A DNA stretch of 19,765 bases, from contig QGUR01000041.1 of assembly GCA_003242205.1 (NCBI GenBank), positions 1 through 19,765 on the forward strand, written 5' to 3'. The first letter of the stretch is position 1. Each line of letters opens with the position of its first letter. The DNA is from Chloroflexota bacterium (GTDB taxonomy: Bacteria; Chloroflexota; Anaerolineae; Aggregatilineales; Phototrophicaceae). Shown piece after piece: positions 1-7,150 of this stretch. The translations under genes were made by a program, and so were the position numbers. The notes under the pieces were generated by a model. It was not told where the DNA came from and ran no database searches. It saw only the letters and a program-made list of their open reading frames with translations.

Positions 1-563
1 CGTGTGTGCATTGGGTTCGTGCCAGAGCCAAAAGCCAGCGCCCACGGCGTGGCACTTCCGGGCAGCGTTGCCAGTTCAGCCCCGCTGGCGACATCCCACA
101 GGCGGGCGACGCCGCTTGCATCGGCGCTGGCGAGTTGCTCGCCGCTCTCGCTAAAGGCGAGCGCTGCCACGCGGTAGATGTGATTGATCAGGCGGGCGCG
201 TTCCTCACCGCTGGCGGCGTCCCACAACACGACCGAACCATCCTCCCCGCCCGAAGCGATGAGCGCGCCGGCGGGATGGAAGGCGACACTGCTTGCCCCG
301 TCCTGACCTTCCAGCAGGCGCGGCTCGGCTTCGGGATTTTCCAGCGTGTGCAGCCACACGCCAATGCTGGAGGCGACGGCCAGAACATCGCCTTGCGGCG
401 ACCAGTCGAACCCCCGAACGACTCCTCGCCCGATGCGCGCCAGCGGTTGAAGCTGCGCGGCGTTATCGAGACTGATGGGCGGTAGATCGGCCAGCGGCGT
501 CTGCGCCGAAAGCGGCGTGACGAATGCCAGCGCCAGACAGAGATACAACAGCAATGGACGCAT
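1..563 (-). CDS. Exported WD40-repeat protein, N-terminal part (runs off the left edge)
   Basis: 187 codons are visible and the C-terminus lies outside the window. The protein begins with a Sec-type signal peptide (MRPLLLYLCLALAFVTPLSA, cut near residue 20). It continues with at least three WD40-like blades of the form 'fSPdG..lAsas.dg.v.lWd..sG': residues around 'VRGFDWSPQGDVLAVASS', 'SVAFHPAGALIASGGEDG' and 'LAFSESGEQLASADASG', with WD dipeptides after the last two. WD40 propellers are interaction scaffolds; an exported one probably acts at or outside the membrane, but its partner is unknown. The ATG lies 29 bp after the TetR stop on the same strand. There is no Shine-Dalgarno, but a -10-like TACAAT sits 8 bp upstream, so the mRNA may be leaderless. 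Family assignment is sure; function is not known. Confidence 0.85.
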   Translation of the reverse strand, partial: MRPLLLYLCLALAFVTPLSAQTPLADLPPISLDNAAQLQPLARIGRGVVRGFDWSPQGDVLAVASSIGVWLHTLENPEAEPRLLEGQDGASSVAFHPAGALIASGGEDGSVVLWDAASGEERARLINHIYRVAALAFSESGEQLASADASGVARLWDVASGAELATLPGSATPWALAFGSGTNPMHT

Positions 564-571
564 GCCCACCG

Positions 572-577
572 ATTGTA
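572..577 (-). promoter_or_regulatory. Possible -10 box (TACAAT) of the WD40 gene, giving a leaderless mRNA
   Basis: On the minus strand TACAAT is followed by 8 nt and then the ATG at 563. Initiation 7-9 nt after a -10 would fall almost on the start codon. No convincing -35 is visible at 16-18 bp upstream, so this is a moderate-to-weak call. Confidence 0.35.
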
Positions 578-592
578 CCCGCCCGGCGCAAG

Positions 593-1228
593 CTAGGAAG
601 TGGTTGGCATGGTTTGCGGCGTCGCCGCGGGCATGCCGCCGGCAGCGCTGGCGTTCGTGAGCTGGCTCAGCCAGTCCACAAGCTGGTCGCGGGTGCAGGG
701 TTGATTATTCTCAAGCCACCAGACGATCGCGCCGACGCTGGCGTAGGAACTGTGGCTGATCCTCAGGCTGATGGGAGGGCCGCTGCCATCATCGACAATT
801 CCTTTGTATTCGACCAGCTTGCGATGAATTTTCTCGATGTTCTGGCGAAAGTCCTCCGTGAAGCTCGGATCGCCCTTTGGCCCCAGCATGGCCCGGTAAA
901 AATCGGCGTTGGTTTCGATGTGTTCCATCAGCCACACCAGCCCGCGCGGCCTCTCTTCAGGCTCTCCTCTTTCCCGCGCCGCGAATCCCTCCGCTACCAG
1001 CGCGTGAACCGTCGCGTAGATTTCGTCCATGTACTGCCTGACCAGATCGCGCTTGTCGAGATAGTGACGGTAGAAGGTCGAGCGGTTGACCATCGCCCGT
1101 TCGGTGAGGTCGCGGACGGTGATGGCGGCAAAACCCTTTTCAACCGTCAGGTCGATTAAGGCCTGCTGCAATGCCTTGCGCGTACGCCTGACCCGTAGAT
1201 CCTCGTTTTCGCCCGGTTTCTGCGCCAA
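593..1228 (-). CDS. TetR/AcrR-family transcriptional regulator
   Basis: A 211-aa protein of typical TetR length. The N-terminal helix-turn-helix is clear at residues 33-57: FAAITVRDLTERAMVNRSTF followed by YRHYLDKRDL, with the family's T-V-R-D...A...V-N-R-S-T-F-Y-R-H-Y...K pattern. The C-terminal ~140 residues are the divergent ligand-binding and dimerisation region; the ligand cannot be read from sequence. The start is TTG, chosen because a strong purine-rich Shine-Dalgarno (GAGGGGGAG) lies just upstream and no in-frame ATG is available. It is divergent from an FAD-linked oxidase, and two near-identical operator-like sites lie between them. It therefore probably represses the oxidase and itself. 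Family assignment is sure; target is inferred. Confidence 0.93.
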   Translation of the reverse strand: MAQKPGENEDLRVRRTRKALQQALIDLTVEKGFAAITVRDLTERAMVNRSTFYRHYLDKRDLVRQYMDEIYATVHALVAEGFAARERGEPEERPRGLVWLMEHIETNADFYRAMLGPKGDPSFTEDFRQNIEKIHRKLVEYKGIVDDGSGPPISLRISHSSYASVGAIVWWLENNQPCTRDQLVDWLSQLTNASAAGGMPAATPQTMPTTS

Positions 1229-1239
1229 TTTCTCCCCCT

Positions 1240-1257
1240 CTGTTGCATAGACAACAT
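1240..1257. promoter_or_regulatory. Putative TetR operator, site 1
   Basis: CTGTTGCATAGACAACAT, an imperfect inverted repeat with TGTTG/CAACA arms, lies between the TetR start and the intergenic middle. It matches site 2 (1301-1318) at 14 of 18 positions in the same orientation. Lying 12 bp upstream of the TetR TTG, it would sit in the regulator's leader or promoter and fits autorepression. Confidence 0.6.
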
Positions 1258-1275
1258 TTCGCGGGTGTTTGATGG

Positions 1276-1305
1276 TTGACCGCCGATTTTAATCAACATT
1301 ATGCT
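1276..1305 (+). promoter_or_regulatory. Candidate promoter of the FAD oxidase
   Basis: TTGACC (1276-1281) is followed by an 18-bp spacer and TATGCT (1300-1305), which matches the sigma-70 -10 at four of six positions. The -10 overlaps operator site 2, the arrangement expected for TetR-type repression. The leader to the oxidase ATG would be about 70 nt. Confidence 0.45.
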
Positions 1306-1318
1306 GCATACGCAACAT
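1301..1318. promoter_or_regulatory. Putative TetR operator, site 2
   Basis: ATGCTGCATACGCAACAT is an imperfect palindrome: the 7-bp arms ATGCTGC and GCAACAT pair at six of seven positions. It is the second copy of the motif at 1240-1257, with centres 61 bp apart (about six helical turns), and it overlaps the candidate -10 of the oxidase promoter. Confidence 0.6.
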
Positions 1319-1379
1319 AAAGTTGCAAATCTTCTGCGATCCACAGTGGTTGCGTCGTATTTTGAAGGGAGTTCGCAAG

Positions 1380-2768
1380 ATGGGAACAGCGCAGGCTCTC
1401 GCAACGGGCAGCAAGCTAAAGCAGCAGGTATCGGGCGATGTCTTTGCTCCGGGCGACGCGCAGTACGATCAGGCGCGGCGCGGCTGGAACCTCTCCGTCG
1501 ATCACTATCCGGCGCTTGTACTGGTCGCCAACGACGCGCGCGATGTGGCGGCAGGCGTGCGCTTTGCGCGCGAAGCGGGCCTCGGCGTTGCCGTTCAGAC
1601 GACCGGACACGGCGTGCAGCGGCCGGCCGATGACAGCCTGCTCATCGTTATGTCGCGCCTGAACGGGGCAACGGTCGACCCGGAAGCGCGGACGGCGCGC
1701 GTCGAAGGCGGCGCGGTCTGGCAGAGCGTGCTGGAAAAGTCCACGCCGCACGCGCTTGCGCCGCTGCTTGGGTCATCGCCCCATGTGGGTGTCGTGGGGT
1801 ATACGCTCAACGGCGGCCTGGGCTGGCTGGCCCGCCGCTATGGTCTGGCCGTCGACCATGTGCGCCGGGTCGAAGTCGTCACGGCGGACGGCGAAATACA
1901 CCGCGCCAGTGCTACAGAGAACAGCGACCTGTTCTGGGGGCTGCGCGGCGCGGGCGGTAACTTCGGCGTTATCACGGCGCTGGAAATCGATCTGTTTCCT
2001 GTCGCAACCGTCTACGGCGGCCATCTCATCTATCCGGGAGAGCTGGCGCGCGAGGCGCTCGGTTTCTTCCGCGACTGGACGGCAACCCTGCCCGACGCTA
2101 TGACTTCCTCCATCGCGGTGATGAAGTTCCCCTCCGCGCCGCAGATCCCCGAGGCGCTGCGCGGGCAAATTCAGGTCATCGTGCGCGCGGTTTACGCCGG
2201 GGACGCCGGCGAGGGCGCGTCTCTCATCCAGCCGTGGCGCGACTGGCGCGCGCCCAAGGCAGACACGTTCCGGGAGATGCCGTTTTCGGAAATCGCCGCC
2301 GTCAGCAACGATCCGGTTCAGCCAACCGCCGGGCATGGGGCGCACGAGATGTTCGCAGAGCTGAGCGATGACGCGCTCGACATCATCGTTCGCCATGCCA
2401 CAAATGCCGCTTCCCCGGTGGCGATGCATGAGTTGCGCCACGCTGGCGGCGCGATTGCGCGGGTTGGCGAGGGAGAGAACGCCGTAACGAACCGCGACGC
2501 GCATTACTACTACCAGATGGGCGGCCCGGTCTTCGGGCCGGACGGCAAGGCGAAGAGCGCTGCTTACATCCGGCAGGTGCGGGATGATTTGCACGCCTTC
2601 GTGCATGGCGGCGTCTACCTGAACTTCATGGGCACGGGCGAAGGCTATCACCGGGGCCGGGACGCTTTCGGGCCGGAAGGCTACCAACGCCTGCTGGCGC
2701 TGAAGGCTAAATACGATCCCGACAACCTGTTCCGCTTTGCCTACCAGCTCACCCCGCCGGAAGCGTAG
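1380..2768 (+). CDS. FAD-linked oxidase, berberine-bridge-enzyme-like
   Basis: A 462-aa flavoprotein of the PCMH FAD-binding fold with a C-terminal BBE domain. Residues ~45-225 carry the FAD domain: QTTGHG with H77 as the likely 8-alpha-histidyl FAD attachment residue, then VGVVGYTLNGGLGWLARRYG, and NSDLFWGLRGAGGNFGVIT. The C-terminus has the BBE signature KYDPDNLFRF. The Cys that makes FAD bicovalent in plant BBEs is not evident near GLGW, so linkage is probably by His alone. Such enzymes oxidise alcohols, sugars or amines with O2; the substrate is not predictable here. The ATG is chosen because AAGGGAG (1365-1371) precedes it by 8 nt. The divergent TetR gene and two operator-like sites suggest inducible expression. 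Confidence 0.92.
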   Translation: MGTAQALATGSKLKQQVSGDVFAPGDAQYDQARRGWNLSVDHYPALVLVANDARDVAAGVRFAREAGLGVAVQTTGHGVQRPADDSLLIVMSRLNGATVDPEARTARVEGGAVWQSVLEKSTPHALAPLLGSSPHVGVVGYTLNGGLGWLARRYGLAVDHVRRVEVVTADGEIHRASATENSDLFWGLRGAGGNFGVITALEIDLFPVATVYGGHLIYPGELAREALGFFRDWTATLPDAMTSSIAVMKFPSAPQIPEALRGQIQVIVRAVYAGDAGEGASLIQPWRDWRAPKADTFREMPFSEIAAVSNDPVQPTAGHGAHEMFAELSDDALDIIVRHATNAASPVAMHELRHAGGAIARVGEGENAVTNRDAHYYYQMGGPVFGPDGKAKSAAYIRQVRDDLHAFVHGGVYLNFMGTGEGYHRGRDAFGPEGYQRLLALKAKYDPDNLFRFAYQLTPPEA

Positions 2769-2788
2769 CCGGCGAACCTCATTCCGGT

Positions 2789-2820
2789 CCCTCCCCAGAA
2801 TCGAACGGTTCTGGAGAGGG
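2789..2820 (-). terminator. Hairpin between convergent genes, likely terminator
   Basis: CCCTC-C-CCAGAA, an 8-nt loop, then TTCTGG-A-GAGGG: an 11-bp stem with one C/A mismatch on the plus strand, which becomes a G-U wobble in minus-strand RNA. It lies 15 bp past the SDR stop and 20 bp past the oxidase stop, so it could serve either gene; wobble polarity favours the minus strand. There is no T-tract. The CCCTC..GAGGG frame resembles the hairpins in the tandem repeats at 3698-4366, so it may be a diverged single copy of that element. Confidence 0.55.
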
Positions 2821-2835
2821 GCCGGGAGGCGAAGG

Positions 2836-3618
2836 CTATCCCCGGAACAGCGATTCCGCGCCGTCGATCCAGACTTCGGTGCCGGTGATGTGGCTCGATT
2901 TATCGGACGACAGGAACAGCACCAGATCGGCGACCTGCCGCGCCGACCCGGGTTTGCCGCCGGTCAGCGGGATTTCGCCCTTCGGTGTTTCCTGAGGATA
3001 TTGAATTTTTTCCAGATTTTGGCGCTCGGTATTTTCGTCGATTTCGGTTTCAATCGCGCCCGGACAAATGACGTTGATGCGGATCTTGTACCGGGCCAGT
3101 TCGATGGCGGTCATTTTGGTGAAGGCTACCTGCGCCGCTTTCGAGCAGGCGTAAAGCGTCGCGCCGGTATTGCTGAACATACGCGTGCCGTTGACCGACG
3201 ACACGACGACAATCGCGCCGCCGCGCTGCTTCATGTACGGCAAGGCATATTTCACCGTCAGGAACGTGCCGAGGAAGTTAATGTCCATCGTCTGGCGATA
3301 ATCTTCGACGGTCAGTTCTTCCAGCGGGGCCCACGTTCCATTGATGCCCGCATTGGCCAGCACGATGTCGATGTGGCCCTGCGCGTCGCCCAACTGTTTG
3401 ATCGCCTTTTCCAGCGCTTCGGGATCGGAAACGTCGGCGATCAACGTCGTCGCCTTGCCGCCGCTTTTCTGGATGGATTGTGTCACTTTCTCGGTTTCGT
3501 CCGGCGTGCGTCCCAGTACGCCGACATGCGCGCCCTCCTGCGCCAGCAGCCGCGCCGATGCCTCGCCAATTCCCGAACTGCCGCCCGTGACCAGAGCTAC
3601 CTTGCCGTCCAACTGCAT
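2836..3618 (-). CDS. Classical short-chain dehydrogenase/reductase (SDR)
   Basis: A 260-aa NAD(P)-dependent oxidoreductase with all classical SDR landmarks: cofactor loop TGGSSGIG (11-18), NAG (89-91), a catalytic-region Ser at VVSS (140-141), YACSK with Y156 and K160, and INVICPGAIETEI (181-193). The LGRT segment after beta-2 (35-38), where an Arg rather than an Asp follows the strand, hints at NADP(H), but this is weak. Substrate is unknown. The start is firm because CAGGAGG lies just upstream of the ATG. It is convergent with the FAD oxidase across a 67-bp gap holding a hairpin. A shared pathway with the oxidase is possible but not shown. Confidence 0.93.
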   Translation of the reverse strand: MQLDGKVALVTGGSSGIGEASARLLAQEGAHVGVLGRTPDETEKVTQSIQKSGGKATTLIADVSDPEALEKAIKQLGDAQGHIDIVLANAGINGTWAPLEELTVEDYRQTMDINFLGTFLTVKYALPYMKQRGGAIVVVSSVNGTRMFSNTGATLYACSKAAQVAFTKMTAIELARYKIRINVICPGAIETEIDENTERQNLEKIQYPQETPKGEIPLTGGKPGSARQVADLVLFLSSDKSSHITGTEVWIDGAESLFRG

Positions 3619-3697
3619 TGCCGCCTCCTGAGTTTAATCTGATTTGTCACATTCTGGCGGCATTTGCTTAGAGAGGTATGAAAACGGCATGCAGGGG

Positions 3698-4366
3698 CTG
3701 GAACCTCACCCCCTGCCCCCTCTCCGCGGCGAAAAACGCGCCGTAGAGAGGGGGAATAGCGAACTGAGGATAGGTGTAGGGGCGATGCGGTGCATCGCCC
3801 GCTCTCCCTCATCCGAGCGCATTGACCTCTAGCGAACGCTGGAACCTCACCCCCTAGCCCCCTCTCCACGGCGAAAAACGCGCCGTAGAGAGGGGGAATA
3901 GCGAACTGAGGATACGTGTAGGGGCGACGCGGTGCGTCGCCCGCTCTCCCTCATCCGAGCGCATTGACCACTGGCGAACGCTGGAACCTCACCCCCTAGC
4001 CCCCTCTCCACGGCGAAAAACGCGCCGTAGAGAGGGGGAATAGCGAACTGAGGATAGGTGTAGGGGCGATGCGGTGCATCGCCCGCTCTCCCTCATCCGA
4101 GCGCATTGACCACTGGCGAACGCTGGAACCTCACCCCCTGCCCCCCTCTCCACGGCGAAAAACGCGCCGTAGAGAGGGGGAATAGCGAACTGAGGATAGG
4201 TGTAGGGGCGACGCGGTGCATCGCCCGCTCTCCCTCATCCGAGCGCATTGACCTCTAGCGAACGCTGGAACCTCACCCCCTGCCCCCCTCTCCAAATTGT
4301 GTCCGATTTAGAGAGGGGGAATAGCGAACTGAGGATAGGTGTAGGGGCGACGCGCTGCGTCGCCCG
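3698..4366. repeat. Five tandem ~142-bp non-coding repeats with two hairpins per unit
   Basis: Units begin at 3698, 3839, 3981, 4123 and 4265, giving periods of 141, 142, 142 and 142 bp; the fifth is truncated near 4366. Each unit opens with CTGGAACCTCACCCCCT. It then has hairpin 1, such as 3858-3896: nine-bp CCCCCTCTC/GAGAGGGGG outer arms, one C/A mismatch, then inner arms ACGGCG/CGCCGT. Next comes GAATAGCGAACTGAGGATA and hairpin 2, such as 3922-3942: nine-bp arms with a 3-nt loop. A linker follows containing CCGAGCGCATTGACC. In unit 5 the inner arms of hairpin 1 are AAAT/ATTT, and hairpin 2 arms alternate GATGC/GCATC and GACGC/GCGTC, so pairing is kept while sequence changes. Units are otherwise nearly identical, implying recent tandem duplication. 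No convincing gene lies within. Confidence 0.95.
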
Positions 4367-4582
4367 CCCGCCGCGGGCTGAAGCCCTCGGCCCGTTCTCC
4401 AAAACGGAAAAAACGTGTTTTGAGGGGAGCCAGTCGCCAATGCGAACCGGCTTTCTTCCCTTCTTCAAGGGCGCGCTTTTCGCGATTTGAGCGAAGCGCG
4501 TGAAACGCCCCTTCGGGATGTGGGCGCTGTGCGCGTTTCAGGCGGAGGACGCAGCAAAACCGCGTAGGGGCCAGCGCAATAT
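4367..4582. other. Intergenic stretch with minor inverted repeats
   Basis: No supported gene. It holds a GGGC-TGAA-GCCC hairpin flanked by CCG/CGG (4371-4390), a CAAAAC/GTTTTG inverted repeat near 4399-4423, and TGAAACGC (4501-4508) pairing with GCGTTTCA (4533-4540). Together with the tandem repeats upstream this makes about 960 bp of repeat-rich non-coding DNA between the SDR start and the methyltransferase stop. Function is unknown. Confidence 0.5.
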
Positions 4583-5359
4583 CTACGCCGGTGGCAGGTA
4601 GGCCCGCGCGATAAAATGCGTCGTGTGCTCGATCGGTGTATCGAGGTCGTCCGTTTCTTCCAGCATGCGCTCGCGCACGGCGGCGATGCCCGCTTCCAAC
4701 TGCTCGTCCGTCAGGTCCCACGTTGAGGACCAGAGGCGCTGTCGAAGCTGGTCGAGGAATTGGGACGGCGATTTGAGATAGCGATAGGCGTGAGCGTATT
4801 CCTGATCTAACGGTCGCCAGCCAAGTTCGGTAAGAAACGTGCGGTGCTGGTGAGACTTCAGGCCAAAGCCGCTGGCGGTCTGCTCCGGCGTGGCGGCGTT
4901 CCATGCCTCCCACCACGAGTTGCGGTGAAAATTCTCGGTCCAGGCGTGGATATACGGAGCGCCCGGTTTCAGCACGCGGGCGATTTCCGCGACAGCAGCC
5001 TGCCAGTCGGGAATCAGGTGCAGCACATGGACCGACAGAACGGCGTCGAAGCTCGACGACGCCAGCGGCAGACGGGTGGCGTCTCCCTCTACCAGCGCGA
5101 CCGCTTCTTCCGTGCGCTTGGCCTGTAACCGTTCCATCATCGGGCGCGCCAGATCGACGCCGACCAGCTTCCTTACACGCCGGGCCAGCGGCAGGGCGAT
5201 CCTGCCGGTTCCGACGCCGATTTCCAGCACCCGGTCGGTCGCCTTCAGCCTGCCGGCGCGCGCGATGACGTCGGCGGCATGTTGTTCTTCACCCGGCGGA
5301 AAGGCGCGTGTCTGGTCGTAGTAATCGGCAGCGTGTTCAAAGGTTACGGAGCTACGCAT
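4583..5359 (-). CDS. Class I SAM-dependent methyltransferase
   Basis: A 258-aa Rossmann-fold methyltransferase of the Methyltransf_11/25 type. Motif I is VLEIGVGTG (44-52), the acidic residue after beta-2 is in VGVDLA (D69), motif II-like is EGDATRLPLASSSFDAVLS (91-109), and motif III-like is EIARVLKPGA (125-134). The C-terminal ~110 residues, rich in Trp and His, probably form the acceptor cap; the acceptor is unknown (small molecule is more usual than nucleic acid for this type). The ATG has GGAGG 10 nt upstream. It starts 18 bp after the FolC/Mur-like gene stops on the same strand, so the two are probably one transcript. The downstream gap is the tandem-repeat block. Confidence 0.9.
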   Translation of the reverse strand: MRSSVTFEHAADYYDQTRAFPPGEEQHAADVIARAGRLKATDRVLEIGVGTGRIALPLARRVRKLVGVDLARPMMERLQAKRTEEAVALVEGDATRLPLASSSFDAVLSVHVLHLIPDWQAAVAEIARVLKPGAPYIHAWTENFHRNSWWEAWNAATPEQTASGFGLKSHQHRTFLTELGWRPLDQEYAHAYRYLKSPSQFLDQLRQRLWSSTWDLTDEQLEAGIAAVRERMLEETDDLDTPIEHTTHFIARAYLPPA

Positions 5360-5377
5360 CCGGCCTTTTCCTCCAGT

Positions 5378-6748
5378 CTAAATCTGCTCGAACGACAGGC
5401 CCCACAACTGCATCGCCTCGCCGACCACCGGCTGAGCAGCGGCGATCAGAATCGTGCCGTCGGGGCCGGCTTTCGCTTTCGCCATGTCCAGCGCGGCGGA
5501 CAGATTGGGCGCGTAGGACACGTCCTCATTGGTCCCACGGGCGGCTGCCAGCGCCACGTCCGGTTCGGGGAAGCGGACGTTGGGGCTGATGTTGTTTTCG
5601 GTCAGGATCAGCGCATCGCTGGCCGGGCCAAGCACGCGGTAGACGCCCGCATAATCGCGGTCAACCGGGGTGGCGGCGATGGTGATCAACGGTGGCGAGT
5701 ACCGGATATCGTCCAGCGTTTGCAGGACGGAACGCGCGGCGATGATGGTCGTCACGCCGTCCACGTAGATGGCCGGCGAGTCCTGTAATTTGTGCAGGCG
5801 TCCCGGCCAGCGTACGTCTGCCAGCCCGGCGCGAATGGCCTCGACGTACTCCGGCGAACCGTGTGGAATACCCTGCAACCGGCCATGCATGTTGCCCGCG
5901 CCGATCACGGCCAGCGTCGCGTTTTCGACCTGATAGCGTCCCATCAACGATAGCTCGACATCGCCGTAACGCCCAAGCCGCATCCGCAGGCCGTTCTCGG
6001 TCGGCCCCAGATAGTGGCCCATGTCCATCGGCGCGATCCACGTGAACTCCGCGCCGACGCTATCGGCTTCCCGCTGCAATACCTCCAGCACTTCGGTGGC
6101 CTGCGGCACGCTGTAGGCATAGCTGTTGGCCTTGATGATCCCGGCCTTGTGCCAGGCGATACGTTCCAGCGTCGAGCCGAGTTGCTGCGTGTGTTCCAGC
6201 ATGATCGGCGTGATCAGCGCCAGCCGGTTCGGCACGACGGCCATGTCATCATAGCGACCGCCACGCCCGACCTCAAGCACGACCGCGTTGACGCCCTGTT
6301 CGGCAAACCACTTCAGGCCGATGGCCAGAAATATCCCCTGCGGGCTGAAATACTGTGGCGCGACCAGCGTCGCTTCGATCGCGTCGATTTCCGGGGCAAG
6401 CTCGCTGGTAATGCGGATAAAATCCGCTTCGGGAATGGCGCGGCCATTGACGCGGATACGCTCGCGGAAACTGACCAGATGCGGGCTGGTGATCATGCCC
6501 ACCTTATGGCCCAGATGTTCCAGCAGTTTGGCCGTGATGGCGGTGGTCGATCCTTTGCCCTTGCTGCCCGTGACGACGCCGTACTCTATCGTTGGCCGCA
6601 CCAGTCCCGTCGCGCGCAGCAGCGCGATGGTCGGTGCGGGATTGCGGCTCACTTCGTCCGGCCCGCGCTGGGCGTTGCCGAGACGGCGCAGAGAGCGCAT
6701 GATATACCTGATGACGTCACCTTCGTCGGCAAAGCGTTGTGCAGACAT
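5378..6748 (-). CDS. FolC/Mur-ligase-family enzyme (folylpolyglutamate synthase-like), divergent
   Basis: A 456-aa protein close to FolC in length and order of motifs. It has the P-loop VTGSKGKGST (59-68; FolC usually TNGKGST), TSPHLVSFRERIRVNG (87-102), the metal-site region LEVGRGGRYDD (158-168), ITPIMLEHTQQLGSTLERIA (179-198) followed by KAGIIK (201-206), and WPGRL (314-318). FolC adds glutamate to dihydropteroate or folates using ATP in the cytoplasm. Here the C-domain motif usually read as DGAHNP is DGVTTI (330-335), so the His and Asn near the nucleotide are absent. That makes an altered or different acceptor ligase possible, so I give no gene symbol. Only a weak AGAAAG precedes the ATG. 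It is first in an operon with the methyltransferase 18 bp downstream. Confidence 0.85.
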   Translation of the reverse strand: MSAQRFADEGDVIRYIMRSLRRLGNAQRGPDEVSRNPAPTIALLRATGLVRPTIEYGVVTGSKGKGSTTAITAKLLEHLGHKVGMITSPHLVSFRERIRVNGRAIPEADFIRITSELAPEIDAIEATLVAPQYFSPQGIFLAIGLKWFAEQGVNAVVLEVGRGGRYDDMAVVPNRLALITPIMLEHTQQLGSTLERIAWHKAGIIKANSYAYSVPQATEVLEVLQREADSVGAEFTWIAPMDMGHYLGPTENGLRMRLGRYGDVELSLMGRYQVENATLAVIGAGNMHGRLQGIPHGSPEYVEAIRAGLADVRWPGRLHKLQDSPAIYVDGVTTIIAARSVLQTLDDIRYSPPLITIAATPVDRDYAGVYRVLGPASDALILTENNISPNVRFPEPDVALAAARGTNEDVSYAPNLSAALDMAKAKAGPDGTILIAAAQPVVGEAMQLWGLSFEQI

Positions 6749-7150
6749 GCAATCTTTCTGCTTTCACCGGGCACGTGATGGCGGTCGGGGAGACGGGCCC
6801 GGAAAGAACGCCGCTTTAGGCGGCGGAAATCGCCGGCAATGCGTGTTGCGCTCGCGGGTGAAATTCGTTGTTGCCCGGACGTGGAGACACCGGGCATCTG
6901 ATGACGAGCGCGCGACCAACCTTCTTTTCTGATTTTGCTTATTCTATCGCTGATTGCCAGACCTAACCTGTTCGTCGGCGTACAGGTGTGGACTCATGCG
7001 CCCGCGCTGCGTCTCTCACAGGCTTCTTCATTTGTCGCGCGTCCGGCTTCGGATACAATTAATGCAGTTTGAAATGTCCTGTAGTTGTTGGCGGCCAACC
7101 AACCGCCCCGGCTCATCCAGACGCGAGTCGCAGTTCTGTCGGGAGGTAAC
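6749..7150. other. 402-bp divergent intergenic region
   Basis: Lies between the divergent FolC-like and GH5-like genes. No credible gene is seen. It contains an all-GC hairpin, CGCCGC-TTTAG-GCGGCG (6809-6825), and a GCCCGG/CCGGGC inverted repeat just after 6870, either of which would lie in the leader of the FolC-like transcript if its promoter is near 6941-6946 (minus-strand TAGAAT, no clear -35). The right part carries the plus-strand promoter described separately. Confidence 0.4.
7032..7059 (+). promoter_or_regulatory. Candidate sigma-70-like promoter of the GH5-like gene
   Basis: TTGTCG (7032-7037), a 16-bp spacer, then TACAAT (7054-7059). Four of six and five of six consensus matches. 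It would give a leader of about 85 nt ending in the strong GGGAGGT ribosome-binding site. Confidence 0.55.

Noticed and set aside
3698..4366. CRISPR-like array
   Set aside because: Units are 141-142 bp and nearly identical along their whole length; there are no short repeats separated by unique spacers and no cas genes nearby.
4235..4916. Open frames of 77-202 codons across the repeats and into the methyltransferase gene
   Set aside because: They follow the palindromic repeat sequence, have arginine/proline-rich composition, no ribosome-binding site, and the longest overlaps the well-supported methyltransferase in another frame.
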